A DNA stretch of 6,043 nucleotides from Acidimicrobiia bacterium (lineage in GTDB: Bacteria > Actinomycetota > Acidimicrobiia > Acidimicrobiales > Acidimicrobilacustridaceae): assembly GCA_018882825.1 (NCBI GenBank), contig VERC01000151.1:1-6043 (forward strand), read 5' to 3'. The position numbers were made by a program, and so were the translations under genes. A model generated the notes under the pieces. It saw only the letters and a list, made by a program, of their open reading frames with translations, did no database searches and was not told the origin of the DNA. Below, in pieces: positions 1 through 6,043 of this stretch; positions within the stretch are counted from its first letter, which is position 1, and every line of letters starts with the position of its first letter.

Positions 1-2
1 TC

Positions 3-26
3 GTGACCCTGTTCGAGCCGCCCTGA
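3..26 (+). CDS. Possible 3' end of an upstream gene (partial)
   Basis: Reading from base 3 gives seven sense codons, VTLFEPP, then TGA at 24-26. Every one of these codons ends in G or C, which matches the codon habit of the neighbouring genes. A competing frame from base 2 reads on to TGA at 38-40 but has several codons ending in T or A, so I prefer the first. If real, the upstream gene ends about 68 bases before metH on the same strand. The fragment is too short to name a product, and either frame could be chance. Confidence 0.25.
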   Translation: MTLFEPP

Positions 27-52
27 TGGAGAGGGCGTGATGCCCCGGCTCG
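14..52 (+). other. Inverted repeat / potential hairpin upstream of metH
   Basis: CGAGCCG at 14-20 is the exact reverse complement of CGGCTCG at 46-52, and two G-T wobble pairs (13/53, 12/54) could lengthen the stem. Inside it, AGGG at 32-35 can pair with CCCT at 21-24, while GGGC at 33-36 can instead pair with GCCC at 42-45; the two inner helices exclude each other. It could be a weak terminator of the preceding gene (there is no T-run) or a structured metH leader. No known riboswitch consensus was recognised in it. GC-rich DNA makes such repeats by chance quite often. Confidence 0.3.
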
Positions 53-84
53 GGTGACCGGCACACTCGACCGACCCACCCGAC

Positions 85-88
85 GGAG
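85..88 (+). promoter_or_regulatory. Ribosome binding site of metH
   Basis: GGAG lies six bases before the GTG at 95, the normal spacing for a Shine-Dalgarno site. It fixes the GTG start, which begins the protein as MQSFLDAIRER, just ahead of the DGGMGT motif at residues 16-21. No upstream in-frame start is equally well placed. Confidence 0.7.
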
Positions 89-94
89 TTCATC

Positions 95-3000
95 GTGCAG
101 TCGTTCCTCGACGCCATCAGAGAACGTGTCGTCATCTTCGACGGCGGCATGGGCACCTGTATCCAGACCAGCGGGGTGACCGCCGACGACTTCGGTGGCC
201 CGGACCTCGAGGGGTGCAACGAGCTGCTCGTCGTCACCCGCCCCGACGTCATCGCCGGCGTCCACGCCGACTACCTGCGGGCCGGCGCCGATGTCATCGA
301 GACCGACACCTTCGGCGCCTTCGGCGTGCCGTTGGGCGAGTACGGGATCGCCGACCGGGTCCACGAACTCAACCTCGCCGCCGCCCGACTGGCCCGCCAG
401 GTGGCCGACGACTTCTCCACCCCGGATCGACGGAGGTGGGTGGCGGGATCGATCGGCCCCGGCACCCGGTTCCCGTCGCTCGGCCAGATCCGTTACGCCG
501 AACTGCGCGACCTCTACGAGGAACAGAGCCGCGCCCTCATCGAGGGCGGCTGCGACCTGCTCATCATCGAGACGATGTTCGACCTGCTCACGGTGAAGGC
601 GGCGATGGCCGGGGCCCGTCGCGCCATGCGCCATGAGGGCCGCGAGGTCCCGCTGCAGGTGCAGGTGACGATGGAGTTGACCGGCCGGATGCTCCCGGGC
701 ACCGAGATGGCCGCCGCCCTCGCCGCCATCGACCCGTTGCGCCCCGATGTCATCGGGATCAACTGCGCCACCGGTCCGGTGGAGATGGGTGAGCACCTGC
801 GCCACCTCTCGGCCCACGCGCGCATGCCCATCTCGTGCATCCCCAACGCCGGCCTGCCCAGCGTGATCGACGGCCAGATGCACTACGACCTCTCCCCCGC
901 CGAACTGGCCGACCATCACGTGCGGTTCATCACCGAACTCGGCGTCGGCATCGTCGGGGGCTGCTGCGGCACCACACCCGAACACATCGCCGCGGTCGTC
1001 GAGCGCTGCGCCGATCTCACGCCGCTGCGTCGGGAGCCGATCCACGAGGACGGCGCCACGTCGATCTACTCGATGGTGCCGTTCGATCAGGACACCTCGT
1101 TCATGATCATCGGCGAGCGCACCAACGCCAACGGCTCCAAGAAGTTCCGTGATGCCATGCTGGATGGCGACCTCGACACCTGTGTCCAGATGGCCAAGGA
1201 CCAGGTGCGCGAGGGCGCCCACGTGCTCGACCTCTGTGTCGACTACGTCGGGCGCGACGGCACTGCCGACATGGACGAGTTGGCCAAACTGCTGGCCACC
1301 CAGTCGAGCGTGCCCATCGTGCTCGACTCCACCGAACCCGAGGTGCTCGAGGCCGGACTGGCCTGGCTCGGGGGTCGAGCCATCCTGAACTCGGCCAATC
1401 TCGAGGACGGTGAGGCCGAGGGCAGTCGACTCGACAGGGTGATGCGCCTCGCCAAGGAGTACGGCGCCGCGGTCATCTGTCTGCTCATCGACGAAGAGGG
1501 CCAGGCCCGGGACGTCGAATGGAAGATGCGCGTCGCCCATCGCATCCACGACCTGGCCGTGCACCGCTACGGACTGGAACCCGGCGACCTCATTTTCGAC
1601 GCGTTGACGTTCCCGCTGTCGACCGGCGACGACGACCTGCGCGGCGACGCCATGGCCACGATCGAGGCCATCCGACGGATCAAGACCGAGCTGCCGGGGG
1701 TGTACACGACGCTCGGGGTCTCCAACGTGTCCTTCGGTCTCAAACCGGCGGCCCGGCACGTGCTCAACTCGGTGTTCCTGGCCGAGTGCGTCGAGGCCGG
1801 TCTCGATTCGGCCATCGTCCACGCGGCGCGGATCATGCCCCTCAACCGCATCCCCGACGAACAGCGCCAGGTCAGCCTCGACCTCATCCACGACCGGCGA
1901 CGCGAGGGGTACGACCCGCTGGTGCGTCTGCTCGAGGTGTTCGCCGACGTGCAGACCACCACGGTCGAGCGCGAGGACCGCAGCGGCTGGACGATCGAAC
2001 AGCGACTGTCGCAGCGCATCATCGACGGTGACCGCGACGGCATGGAGGACGACCTCGACGAGGCGATGGCCTCGGGTCTGGCCCCGTTGATCATCATCAA
2101 CGACGTGCTGCTGGCCGGCATGAAGGTGGTCGGTGATCTCTTCGCCACCGGCGAGATGCAGTTGCCGTTCGTGCTCCAGTCGGCCGAGACGATGAAGGCG
2201 GCCGTGGCCCATCTCGAACCGCACATGGAACGCACCGAGGGCGACACCGGCAAGGGTCGGATCGTGCTGGCCACGGTGAAGGGCGACGTGCACGACATCG
2301 GCAAGAACCTCGTCGACATCATCCTCACCAACAACGGCTACGAGGTGGTGAACCTCGGGATCAAGATCTCGATCGCCGAGATGATCGAGAAGGCGATCGA
2401 GGTGAAGGCCGACGCCATCGGCATGAGCGGCCTGCTGGTGAAGTCCACGCTCATCATGCGCGAGAACCTCGAGGAGCTGAACGCCCGCGGTCTCGACCGC
2501 ATCCCGGTGCTACTGGGCGGAGCGGCCCTGACCCGCTCGTACGTCGAGCGGGATCTGCGCGACGTGTACGAGGGTCGCCTGTTCTATGGCAAGGACGCCT
2601 TCGAGGGCCTGCGGGTCATGGACCGCCTCGGCGCCATCGCCAAGGGAACCGAACCCGACGATCCGGACTGGGGCCGGGTACCCAGCGAGAGCATCGTGCC
2701 CGCACGCTCCGGCACCGCCGAACCGATCATCGCCGTCGACCTCCCCGCCCGTTCACCCGAGGTCATCGGTGACAACGAGGTGTTCGTCCCCCCGTTCCTC
2801 GGCACCAAGATCGTGAAGGGCATCCCCCTCGACGACATCGCCGCCTATCTCAACGAGACGGCACTGTTCCGCAACCAGTGGCAGTTCCGACCCGAGACCG
2901 TCGACGGCGTCACCGAGACCGACGAGGAGTTCAAGACCCGGGTGCGGGCGTTGTTGCGAGAGCAGTTGGCCGAGGCCAAGGCCGACGACGTGCTCGTGCC

Positions 3001-3586
3001 CCAGGTCGTCTACGGGTACTTCGCCGTCAACGCCGACGGTGACGACCTGATCGTGTGGAGCGACGCCTCCCGCAGTGACGAGATCGCCCGGCTCCACTAC
3101 CCGCGCCAGTCGTCCCCTCCCCATCTGTGCATCGCCGACTTCTTCCGACCGGTCGAGTCGGGCGAGGTCGACTACGCCGCATTCCACATCGTCACCATGG
3201 GCGAACGGGTGAGCGAACTCACGGCTCGACTCTTCTCCGAGGATCGCTATCAGGAGTACCTGCTGGTGCACGGTCTCGGCGTGGAGATGGCCGAGGCGCT
3301 GGCCGAGTACTGGCATCGGCGGATCCGCGAGGAATGGGGCTTCGCCGGCGACGACGGCCCGTCGCTCACCGGCTTGTTCCGCCAGCAGTACCGCGGTGGC
3401 CGCTATTCGTGGGGCTATCCGGCCTGTCCCGATCTGGAGGACAACGAGACCGTGGCCCGACTGCTCGATGCCGGCCGCATCGGCATCGAGGTGAACGAGG
3501 ACACCGGGTTCCAGTGCCAACCCGAGCAGACCACCAGCGCCCTCATCTGCCACCACCCGCAGGCGAAGTACTTCGTCGCGCGTTAG
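95..3586 (+). CDS. metH: Cobalamin-dependent methionine synthase MetH
   Basis: Cytoplasmic 5-methyltetrahydrofolate:homocysteine methyltransferase, the last step of methionine synthesis, with B12 carrying the methyl group. All modules of the family are visible in order. The homocysteine domain (about 1-310) has DGGMGT at 16-21 and the zinc cysteines C224 (GINCATGP) and C290/C291 (GGCCGTTPEH). The pterin domain (about 335-605) has GERTNANGSKKF at 340-351. The helical B12 cap spans about 630-715. The B12 domain (about 720-850) has DVHDIG at 731-736, H733 being the lower axial ligand, plus S778 and GG at 808-809. The activation (SAM) domain (about 895-1163) has the RxxxGY motif at R1103-Y1108, followed by PACPD. 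At 1163 residues it is slightly shorter than the 1227-residue E. coli enzyme, and its PPFLGTKIVKGI-type activation-domain entry resembles actinobacterial versions. Start GTG has a good ribosome site. No frameshift or missing catalytic residue was seen. Reactivation needs an electron donor that is not encoded in the window. Confidence 0.98.
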   Translation: MQSFLDAIRERVVIFDGGMGTCIQTSGVTADDFGGPDLEGCNELLVVTRPDVIAGVHADYLRAGADVIETDTFGAFGVPLGEYGIADRVHELNLAAARLARQVADDFSTPDRRRWVAGSIGPGTRFPSLGQIRYAELRDLYEEQSRALIEGGCDLLIIETMFDLLTVKAAMAGARRAMRHEGREVPLQVQVTMELTGRMLPGTEMAAALAAIDPLRPDVIGINCATGPVEMGEHLRHLSAHARMPISCIPNAGLPSVIDGQMHYDLSPAELADHHVRFITELGVGIVGGCCGTTPEHIAAVVERCADLTPLRREPIHEDGATSIYSMVPFDQDTSFMIIGERTNANGSKKFRDAMLDGDLDTCVQMAKDQVREGAHVLDLCVDYVGRDGTADMDELAKLLATQSSVPIVLDSTEPEVLEAGLAWLGGRAILNSANLEDGEAEGSRLDRVMRLAKEYGAAVICLLIDEEGQARDVEWKMRVAHRIHDLAVHRYGLEPGDLIFDALTFPLSTGDDDLRGDAMATIEAIRRIKTELPGVYTTLGVSNVSFGLKPAARHVLNSVFLAECVEAGLDSAIVHAARIMPLNRIPDEQRQVSLDLIHDRRREGYDPLVRLLEVFADVQTTTVEREDRSGWTIEQRLSQRIIDGDRDGMEDDLDEAMASGLAPLIIINDVLLAGMKVVGDLFATGEMQLPFVLQSAETMKAAVAHLEPHMERTEGDTGKGRIVLATVKGDVHDIGKNLVDIILTNNGYEVVNLGIKISIAEMIEKAIEVKADAIGMSGLLVKSTLIMRENLEELNARGLDRIPVLLGGAALTRSYVERDLRDVYEGRLFYGKDAFEGLRVMDRLGAIAKGTEPDDPDWGRVPSESIVPARSGTAEPIIAVDLPARSPEVIGDNEVFVPPFLGTKIVKGIPLDDIAAYLNETALFRNQWQFRPETVDGVTETDEEFKTRVRALLREQLAEAKADDVLVPQVVYGYFAVNADGDDLIVWSDASRSDEIARLHYPRQSSPPHLCIADFFRPVESGEVDYAAFHIVTMGERVSELTARLFSEDRYQEYLLVHGLGVEMAEALAEYWHRRIREEWGFAGDDGPSLTGLFRQQYRGGRYSWGYPACPDLEDNETVARLLDAGRIGIEVNEDTGFQCQPEQTTSALICHHPQAKYFVAR

Positions 3587-3591
3587 GGAAT

Positions 3592-3627
3592 GCCGGTCCC
3601 GCGACGCGAGTCGTCGGAGAGTCCGGC
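3592..3627. terminator. Hairpin between convergent genes, probable bidirectional terminator
   Basis: The 44-base gap between the metH stop and the sulfotransferase stop folds on itself. GCCGG (3592-3596) pairs with CCGGC (3623-3627); TCC (3597-3599) pairs with GGA (3616-3618); after a C/C mismatch, GCGAC (3601-3605) pairs with GTCGT (3610-3614, one G-T wobble) around a GCGA tetraloop (3606-3609), with GAGT (3619-3622) bulged. The position exactly fits a shared terminator. There is no T-run on either strand, so it is not a classic intrinsic terminator; in high-GC actinobacteria T-poor hairpins are often proposed for this role. Confidence 0.45.
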
Positions 3628-3630
3628 CCC

Positions 3631-4473
3631 TCACACCACCCTGATCCGGTGCACCTCGAGGGTGCGCTGGAACTCGGCATCGAGCTCGGCCCGAGAGCGG
3701 GGGGCGAGGAGCCCGATCCGCGTCAACTCCTCGAACACGACCGCCGATCGCCAGGTCAGTTCCTCGAGTCGTTCCATCGCGTCCCCCGTCAGGATCCGCT
3801 CCTCACCGGGGACCGATGACACGTTCTCGCGGGGAAGACCGGATGACGACACCTCGGGCGGCACGCCGACATCGGCGAGCAGGCGGGAGCCGGCGCCGTT
3901 CGTCCCGGTGGACCACACCGCACCGGCCAGACGCGGGCGCACCACCCGGAGCTCGCGGCGCGTCGCTCGCCGAAAGCGCGCCGGGTCGGACTCGAGTTCG
4001 ACATCGGGCGACGCCATGGACGGCCGCAGCATGCGGACCTCGAAGTTGTCGATCTCGCCCGAGAACGCAGGCGCCCTCAGGAACTCGCCGAACGACCCTT
4101 CGGGCCCGAGCAACCCGCGTTCATGCGGGTTCGCGCGCGCGTGCTCGAATCGGGACACCAGTCGACTCCGTGGCTCCCGGACCAGGACCCAGCAGCGATC
4201 GACGCCGGCGTCCAGGAAGGTCCGCATCGTGAGGTGCCCCATGACCACACCCTGCTGTTCGCGGGCGACCCGCAGCTCCTCGATCGAGTAGGTCGCCGGG
4301 CTCATCCCCGGGCGCCGGACGAGCGCTGCTCCATGACCGTCGAGGTACGGATCGTGATAACGCTCGGTCCACGTCAGTACACCGAGATCGAGCAACGACC
4401 TTCTCAGCGAGGTCCCGGCGGACTTGGGGACATGGATTATCCCGACACCGGTGTGGGAAGGCCGACGCCTCAC
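3631..4473 (-). CDS. PAPS-dependent sulfotransferase family protein
   Basis: Predicted to move a sulfuryl group from PAPS to a hydroxyl or amine of an unknown acceptor, often a glycan or small molecule in this superfamily. The 280-residue protein carries the 5'-phosphosulfate loop HVPKSAGTSLRR (14-25, lysine K17) and the 3'-phosphate site VLVREPRSRLVSRF (96-109, with R99 and S107). GHLTM at 79-83 sits where related Sulfotransfer_2/heparan 2-O-type enzymes have a His that may act as base (H80); NFEVRMLR (143-150) and ENVS (216-219) also match the family pattern. No signal peptide or membrane segment is seen, so it is probably cytoplasmic. It starts at GTG 4473, overlapping the previous stop by four bases without a clear ribosome site. 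The first 50 codons include 16 ending in A or T (with ATA, AGA, GTA), against 4-5 in the two neighbours tested. Fold is well supported; the substrate is unknown. Confidence 0.88.
   Translation of the reverse strand: MRRRPSHTGVGIIHVPKSAGTSLRRSLLDLGVLTWTERYHDPYLDGHGAALVRRPGMSPATYSIEELRVAREQQGVVMGHLTMRTFLDAGVDRCWVLVREPRSRLVSRFEHARANPHERGLLGPEGSFGEFLRAPAFSGEIDNFEVRMLRPSMASPDVELESDPARFRRATRRELRVVRPRLAGAVWSTGTNGAGSRLLADVGVPPEVSSSGLPRENVSSVPGEERILTGDAMERLEELTWRSAVVFEELTRIGLLAPRSRAELDAEFQRTLEVHRIRVV
4470..4473 (-). other. GTGA stop/start overlap (membrane protein to sulfotransferase)
   Basis: On the minus strand, GTG (4473-4471) starts the sulfotransferase and TGA (4472-4470) ends the membrane protein. 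The bases just upstream (GCTGCTGTC) contain no Shine-Dalgarno site, so initiation probably depends on ribosomes finishing the upstream gene. Confidence 0.8.
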
Positions 4474-5324
4474 GACAGCAGCGCGCGGGCCACGAGGTCG
4501 GTGCCGAAGGCGGTGAGGATCGCCAGGTAGAGCAGTCCCGTGGCCGCCATCACCGCCGAGTACGCGCGCTCACGCAGCGCCAATCGGGTGGTGATCAGCA
4601 GTCCCACGGTGGTGACGGCACACATGACCCAGAACCACGTGAGCAACCCGTTGTAGCCGTCGTCGATCGATCCGTTGACCGCCGAGACCATGCCGGTGGG
4701 CACCAACAGGAGCACGACCTCCGGGATCCACAACCAGGTGCACCACGCCACCATCTCCAGCAGGGCACCGCGGGCGAGTCCCGGCTGCACGAGGTACCAG
4801 TGCCCGAGGAGCATGGCATCGGTGATGGCGCCCAGGAACGCGGCACCGACCAGGAACCGGGCCACCGCCAACCAGTGCGGTCCGCCGGCCTGGAGGGCGG
4901 CCGCCACGACGCCGATCACACCCACCATGGGGGCGACGAGATCGAGGCGGGGATCGAACTCCCTGACTTCCGAGTCCTTGACCGCCGCCGTGCGGTCGAT
5001 CCCGGTCATCGCCGCCACTCGCTCGGTGCGGGCCTCGGCCAGGGCCACCTGCCCCGCGACACCGGCGCGACGTCGGACGATCGACGACACGAGGGCCACG
5101 CCGGCGGCGACGGCGACACCGATCGAAGCGAGGTCGCGCACGATCAACGGCTCGATCACGCGCAGACCGATCCACGCCGCACCGGCCGCCATCACCAGGT
5201 ACGTGGCCCGCATCAGCCACCCGTAACCGAGCGAGACCTCCCGGCGACGGGTCGTGATCCACAGGAAGAACAGACCGCCGGTCGCCCACTGGAGCAGGAC
5301 CGACGACGCGTCGAAGTCGATCAC
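4470..5324 (-). CDS. Eight-helix integral membrane protein of unknown function
   Basis: I do not recognise this 284-residue protein by family. It has about eight hydrophobic segments: roughly 8-25, 35-57, 64-83, 127-145, 151-173, 187-212, 227-247 and 255-278. Charge distribution fits the positive-inside rule with both ends outside: TTRRRE (24-29), the long loop 84-126 rich in Arg and Glu, and TRLALRER (246-253) would be cytoplasmic, while SIDDGYNG (219-226) would be external. A striking stretch, ITDAMLLGHWYLV (167-179), places D169, H175, W176 and Y177 at the end of helix 5, and could bind a cofactor or metal, though that is only inference. There is no signal peptide and no transporter or enzyme motif I can name. 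The start chosen is GTG 5324, which overlaps the peptidase stop as GTGA and leads straight into helix 1; the same frame stays open for 129 codons upstream, but that part overlaps the peptidase and looks like a non-coding Arg-rich shadow. It sits between peptidase and sulfotransferase, presumably in one transcript. Confidence 0.85.
   Translation of the reverse strand: MIDFDASSVLLQWATGGLFFLWITTRRREVSLGYGWLMRATYLVMAAGAAWIGLRVIEPLIVRDLASIGVAVAAGVALVSSIVRRRAGVAGQVALAEARTERVAAMTGIDRTAAVKDSEVREFDPRLDLVAPMVGVIGVVAAALQAGGPHWLAVARFLVGAAFLGAITDAMLLGHWYLVQPGLARGALLEMVAWCTWLWIPEVVLLLVPTGMVSAVNGSIDDGYNGLLTWFWVMCAVTTVGLLITTRLALRERAYSAVMAATGLLYLAILTAFGTDLVARALLS
5321..5324 (-). other. GTGA stop/start overlap (peptidase to membrane protein)
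   Basis: On the minus strand, GTG (5324-5322) starts the membrane protein and TGA (5323-5321) ends the peptidase. This is the same four-base arrangement as the next junction in the operon. Upstream GGTGGTGG is at best a weak ribosome site, so translational coupling is likely. Confidence 0.8.
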
Positions 5325-6043
5325 GCGTCGACCACCACCAGATCGCGGTCGGCCGTGGTGATCGACTCGGCGCCGTCGGCGGTGACGACCACGATGTCCT
5401 CGAGGCGGAATCCGAAGTCGCCGGGCAGGTAGATGCCGGGTTCGACCGAGTACGCGTGCCCCTCCAGCAGGGCATCGACGTTCCCCTCGACGATGTAGGG
5501 GTCCTCGTGCTCCTCGACACCGATGCCGTGGCCGGTGCGATGCATGAAGAAGGCCCCGAAGCCGGCGTCGTCGATCACCGATCGAGTGGCTCTGTCGACC
5601 TGTTGACAGGGCACTCCCGGTCCCCCGGCACCGACACCGACCGACTGGGCGGCGAACAGCACTTCGTAGACCTCGGCCTGACGTGCCGATGGTCCGGCGG
5701 TGACGACGCACCGGGTGATGTCGGAGCAGTACCCCACTCCCCAGTCGTCGAGCATCGTCCCGCCGAAATCGCAGAGGACGACCTCACCACGTCCGATCAC
5801 CCGATCACCGGGCTCATGGTGAGGACTGGCCGAGTTCGGTCCGGCGGCGACGATGGCGAAGTTGACGCGTTGATGTCCCTCCTCGAGCAGGCGACGCGAG
5901 ATCTCGGCCGACACCTGCGCTTCGGTGCGACCGACGAGGGCGATCTCACCGGCCTGCAACTGCGCGGCGATGCGATCGACGGCATGAGCGGCCCGACGCA
6001 GCGAGGCGACCTCGTGGGGGTCCTTCACGGCGCGGAGTGGCCC
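5321..6043 (-). CDS. M24 family metallopeptidase (Xaa-Pro dipeptidase/aminopeptidase-like), 5' end outside window
   Basis: A pita-bread fold dinuclear metallopeptidase, probably releasing N-terminal residues before proline from peptides in the cytoplasm. Counting from the Val codon at 6028 as residue 1, the five metal ligands are all present: D87 (CDFGG), D103 (YCSDITR), H167 (TGHGIG), E196 (SVEPGIY) and E210 (RLEDIV). The substrate histidines H70 (SPHHEP) and H174 (EEHEDP) are also there, so the catalytic domain is intact. The frame stays open to the window edge, reading GPLRAVKDPHEVASLRRA. In this family that segment is the junction between the N-terminal creatinase-like domain and the catalytic domain, so the GTG at 6028 is very unlikely to be the true start, and roughly 100-150 residues should lie beyond 6043. 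PepQ/PepP-type assignment is likely; creatinase-like relatives cannot be excluded without the N-terminal domain. First gene in view of the three-gene minus-strand set. Confidence 0.93.
   Translation of the reverse strand, partial: GPLRAVKDPHEVASLRRAAHAVDRIAAQLQAGEIALVGRTEAQVSAEISRRLLEEGHQRVNFAIVAAGPNSASPHHEPGDRVIGRGEVVLCDFGGTMLDDWGVGYCSDITRCVVTAGPSARQAEVYEVLFAAQSVGVGAGGPGVPCQQVDRATRSVIDDAGFGAFFMHRTGHGIGVEEHEDPYIVEGNVDALLEGHAYSVEPGIYLPGDFGFRLEDIVVVTADGAESITTADRDLVVVDA

Noticed and set aside
1..94. A cobalamin or SAM riboswitch controlling metH.
   Set aside because: Only 94 bases are visible, no GCCACTG-type B12 box is present and no SAM/SAH core was recognised. A riboswitch further upstream, outside the window, cannot be excluded.
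3592..3627. The intergenic inverted repeat as a mobile element end or REP-type repeat.
   Set aside because: It occurs once in the window, has no duplicated target site or transposase nearby, and its position between two stops is better explained as a terminator.
1567..3634. Long open frames antisense to metH (about 255 codons at 1567-2334 and 293 codons at 2753-3634).
   Set aside because: They lie opposite a fully conserved metH, have no recognisable domains and show the biased composition expected from reading GC-rich codons backwards. One also runs across the intergenic hairpin.
3127..4530. Plus-strand open frames at 3127-3819, 3590-4291 and 4123-4530.
   Set aside because: They are Arg/Ser/Pro-rich translations overlapping metH or opposite the sulfotransferase, whose own frame has clear family motifs. 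They are shadows of high-GC coding sequence.
4675..5432. Open frames antisense to, or in another frame of, the membrane protein and peptidase (for example 4675-5226 and 4800-5432 plus, 4570-5520 minus).
   Set aside because: Low-complexity Arg/Thr/Pro/His-rich products with no motifs, while the chosen frames show helices and metal ligands and join in clean four-base overlaps.
5325..5711. An N-terminal extension of the membrane protein starting at 5711.
   Set aside because: It would overlap the peptidase catalytic region by nearly 390 bases with an Arg/Gly-rich sequence. The GTG at 5324 gives a sensible start directly before the first helix.

Overview
The window is GC-rich and dense with genes: four protein genes fill almost all of it, with about 44 bases between the two converging blocks. 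The high-GC codon use and an actinobacterial style of methionine synthase suggest a high-GC actinobacterium. A marine or soil Acidimicrobiia-type organism is my best guess, but that placement is inference because no rRNA or other taxonomic marker is present.

Layout. Bases 1-94 hold the probable last codons of an upstream plus-strand gene, a small inverted repeat, and the ribosome binding site of the next gene. Bases 95-3586 (plus) are a complete cobalamin-dependent methionine synthase, metH, of 1163 residues with all expected modules. Bases 3587-3630 are the gap between convergent genes and contain a hairpin with a GCGA tetraloop, probably a shared terminator. Bases 3631-6043 (minus) are a tightly packed three-gene set, read from right to left: an M24 (Xaa-Pro dipeptidase/aminopeptidase-like) metallopeptidase cut by the window edge, an eight-helix membrane protein of unknown function, and a PAPS-dependent sulfotransferase of the HPKxAGTS type.

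How the genes relate. metH makes methionine from homocysteine and 5-methyl-tetrahydrofolate and stands alone on its strand here. The three minus-strand genes are joined by two identical four-base GTGA stop/start overlaps, so they are almost certainly co-transcribed and translationally coupled. Peptidase, membrane protein and sulfotransferase are not a pathway I recognise; this trio is the only candidate for something undescribed, and the evidence is gene order and coupling only. I saw no tRNA, rRNA, CRISPR array, insertion sequence or phage element. Most of the window is ordinary chromosomal housekeeping sequence.
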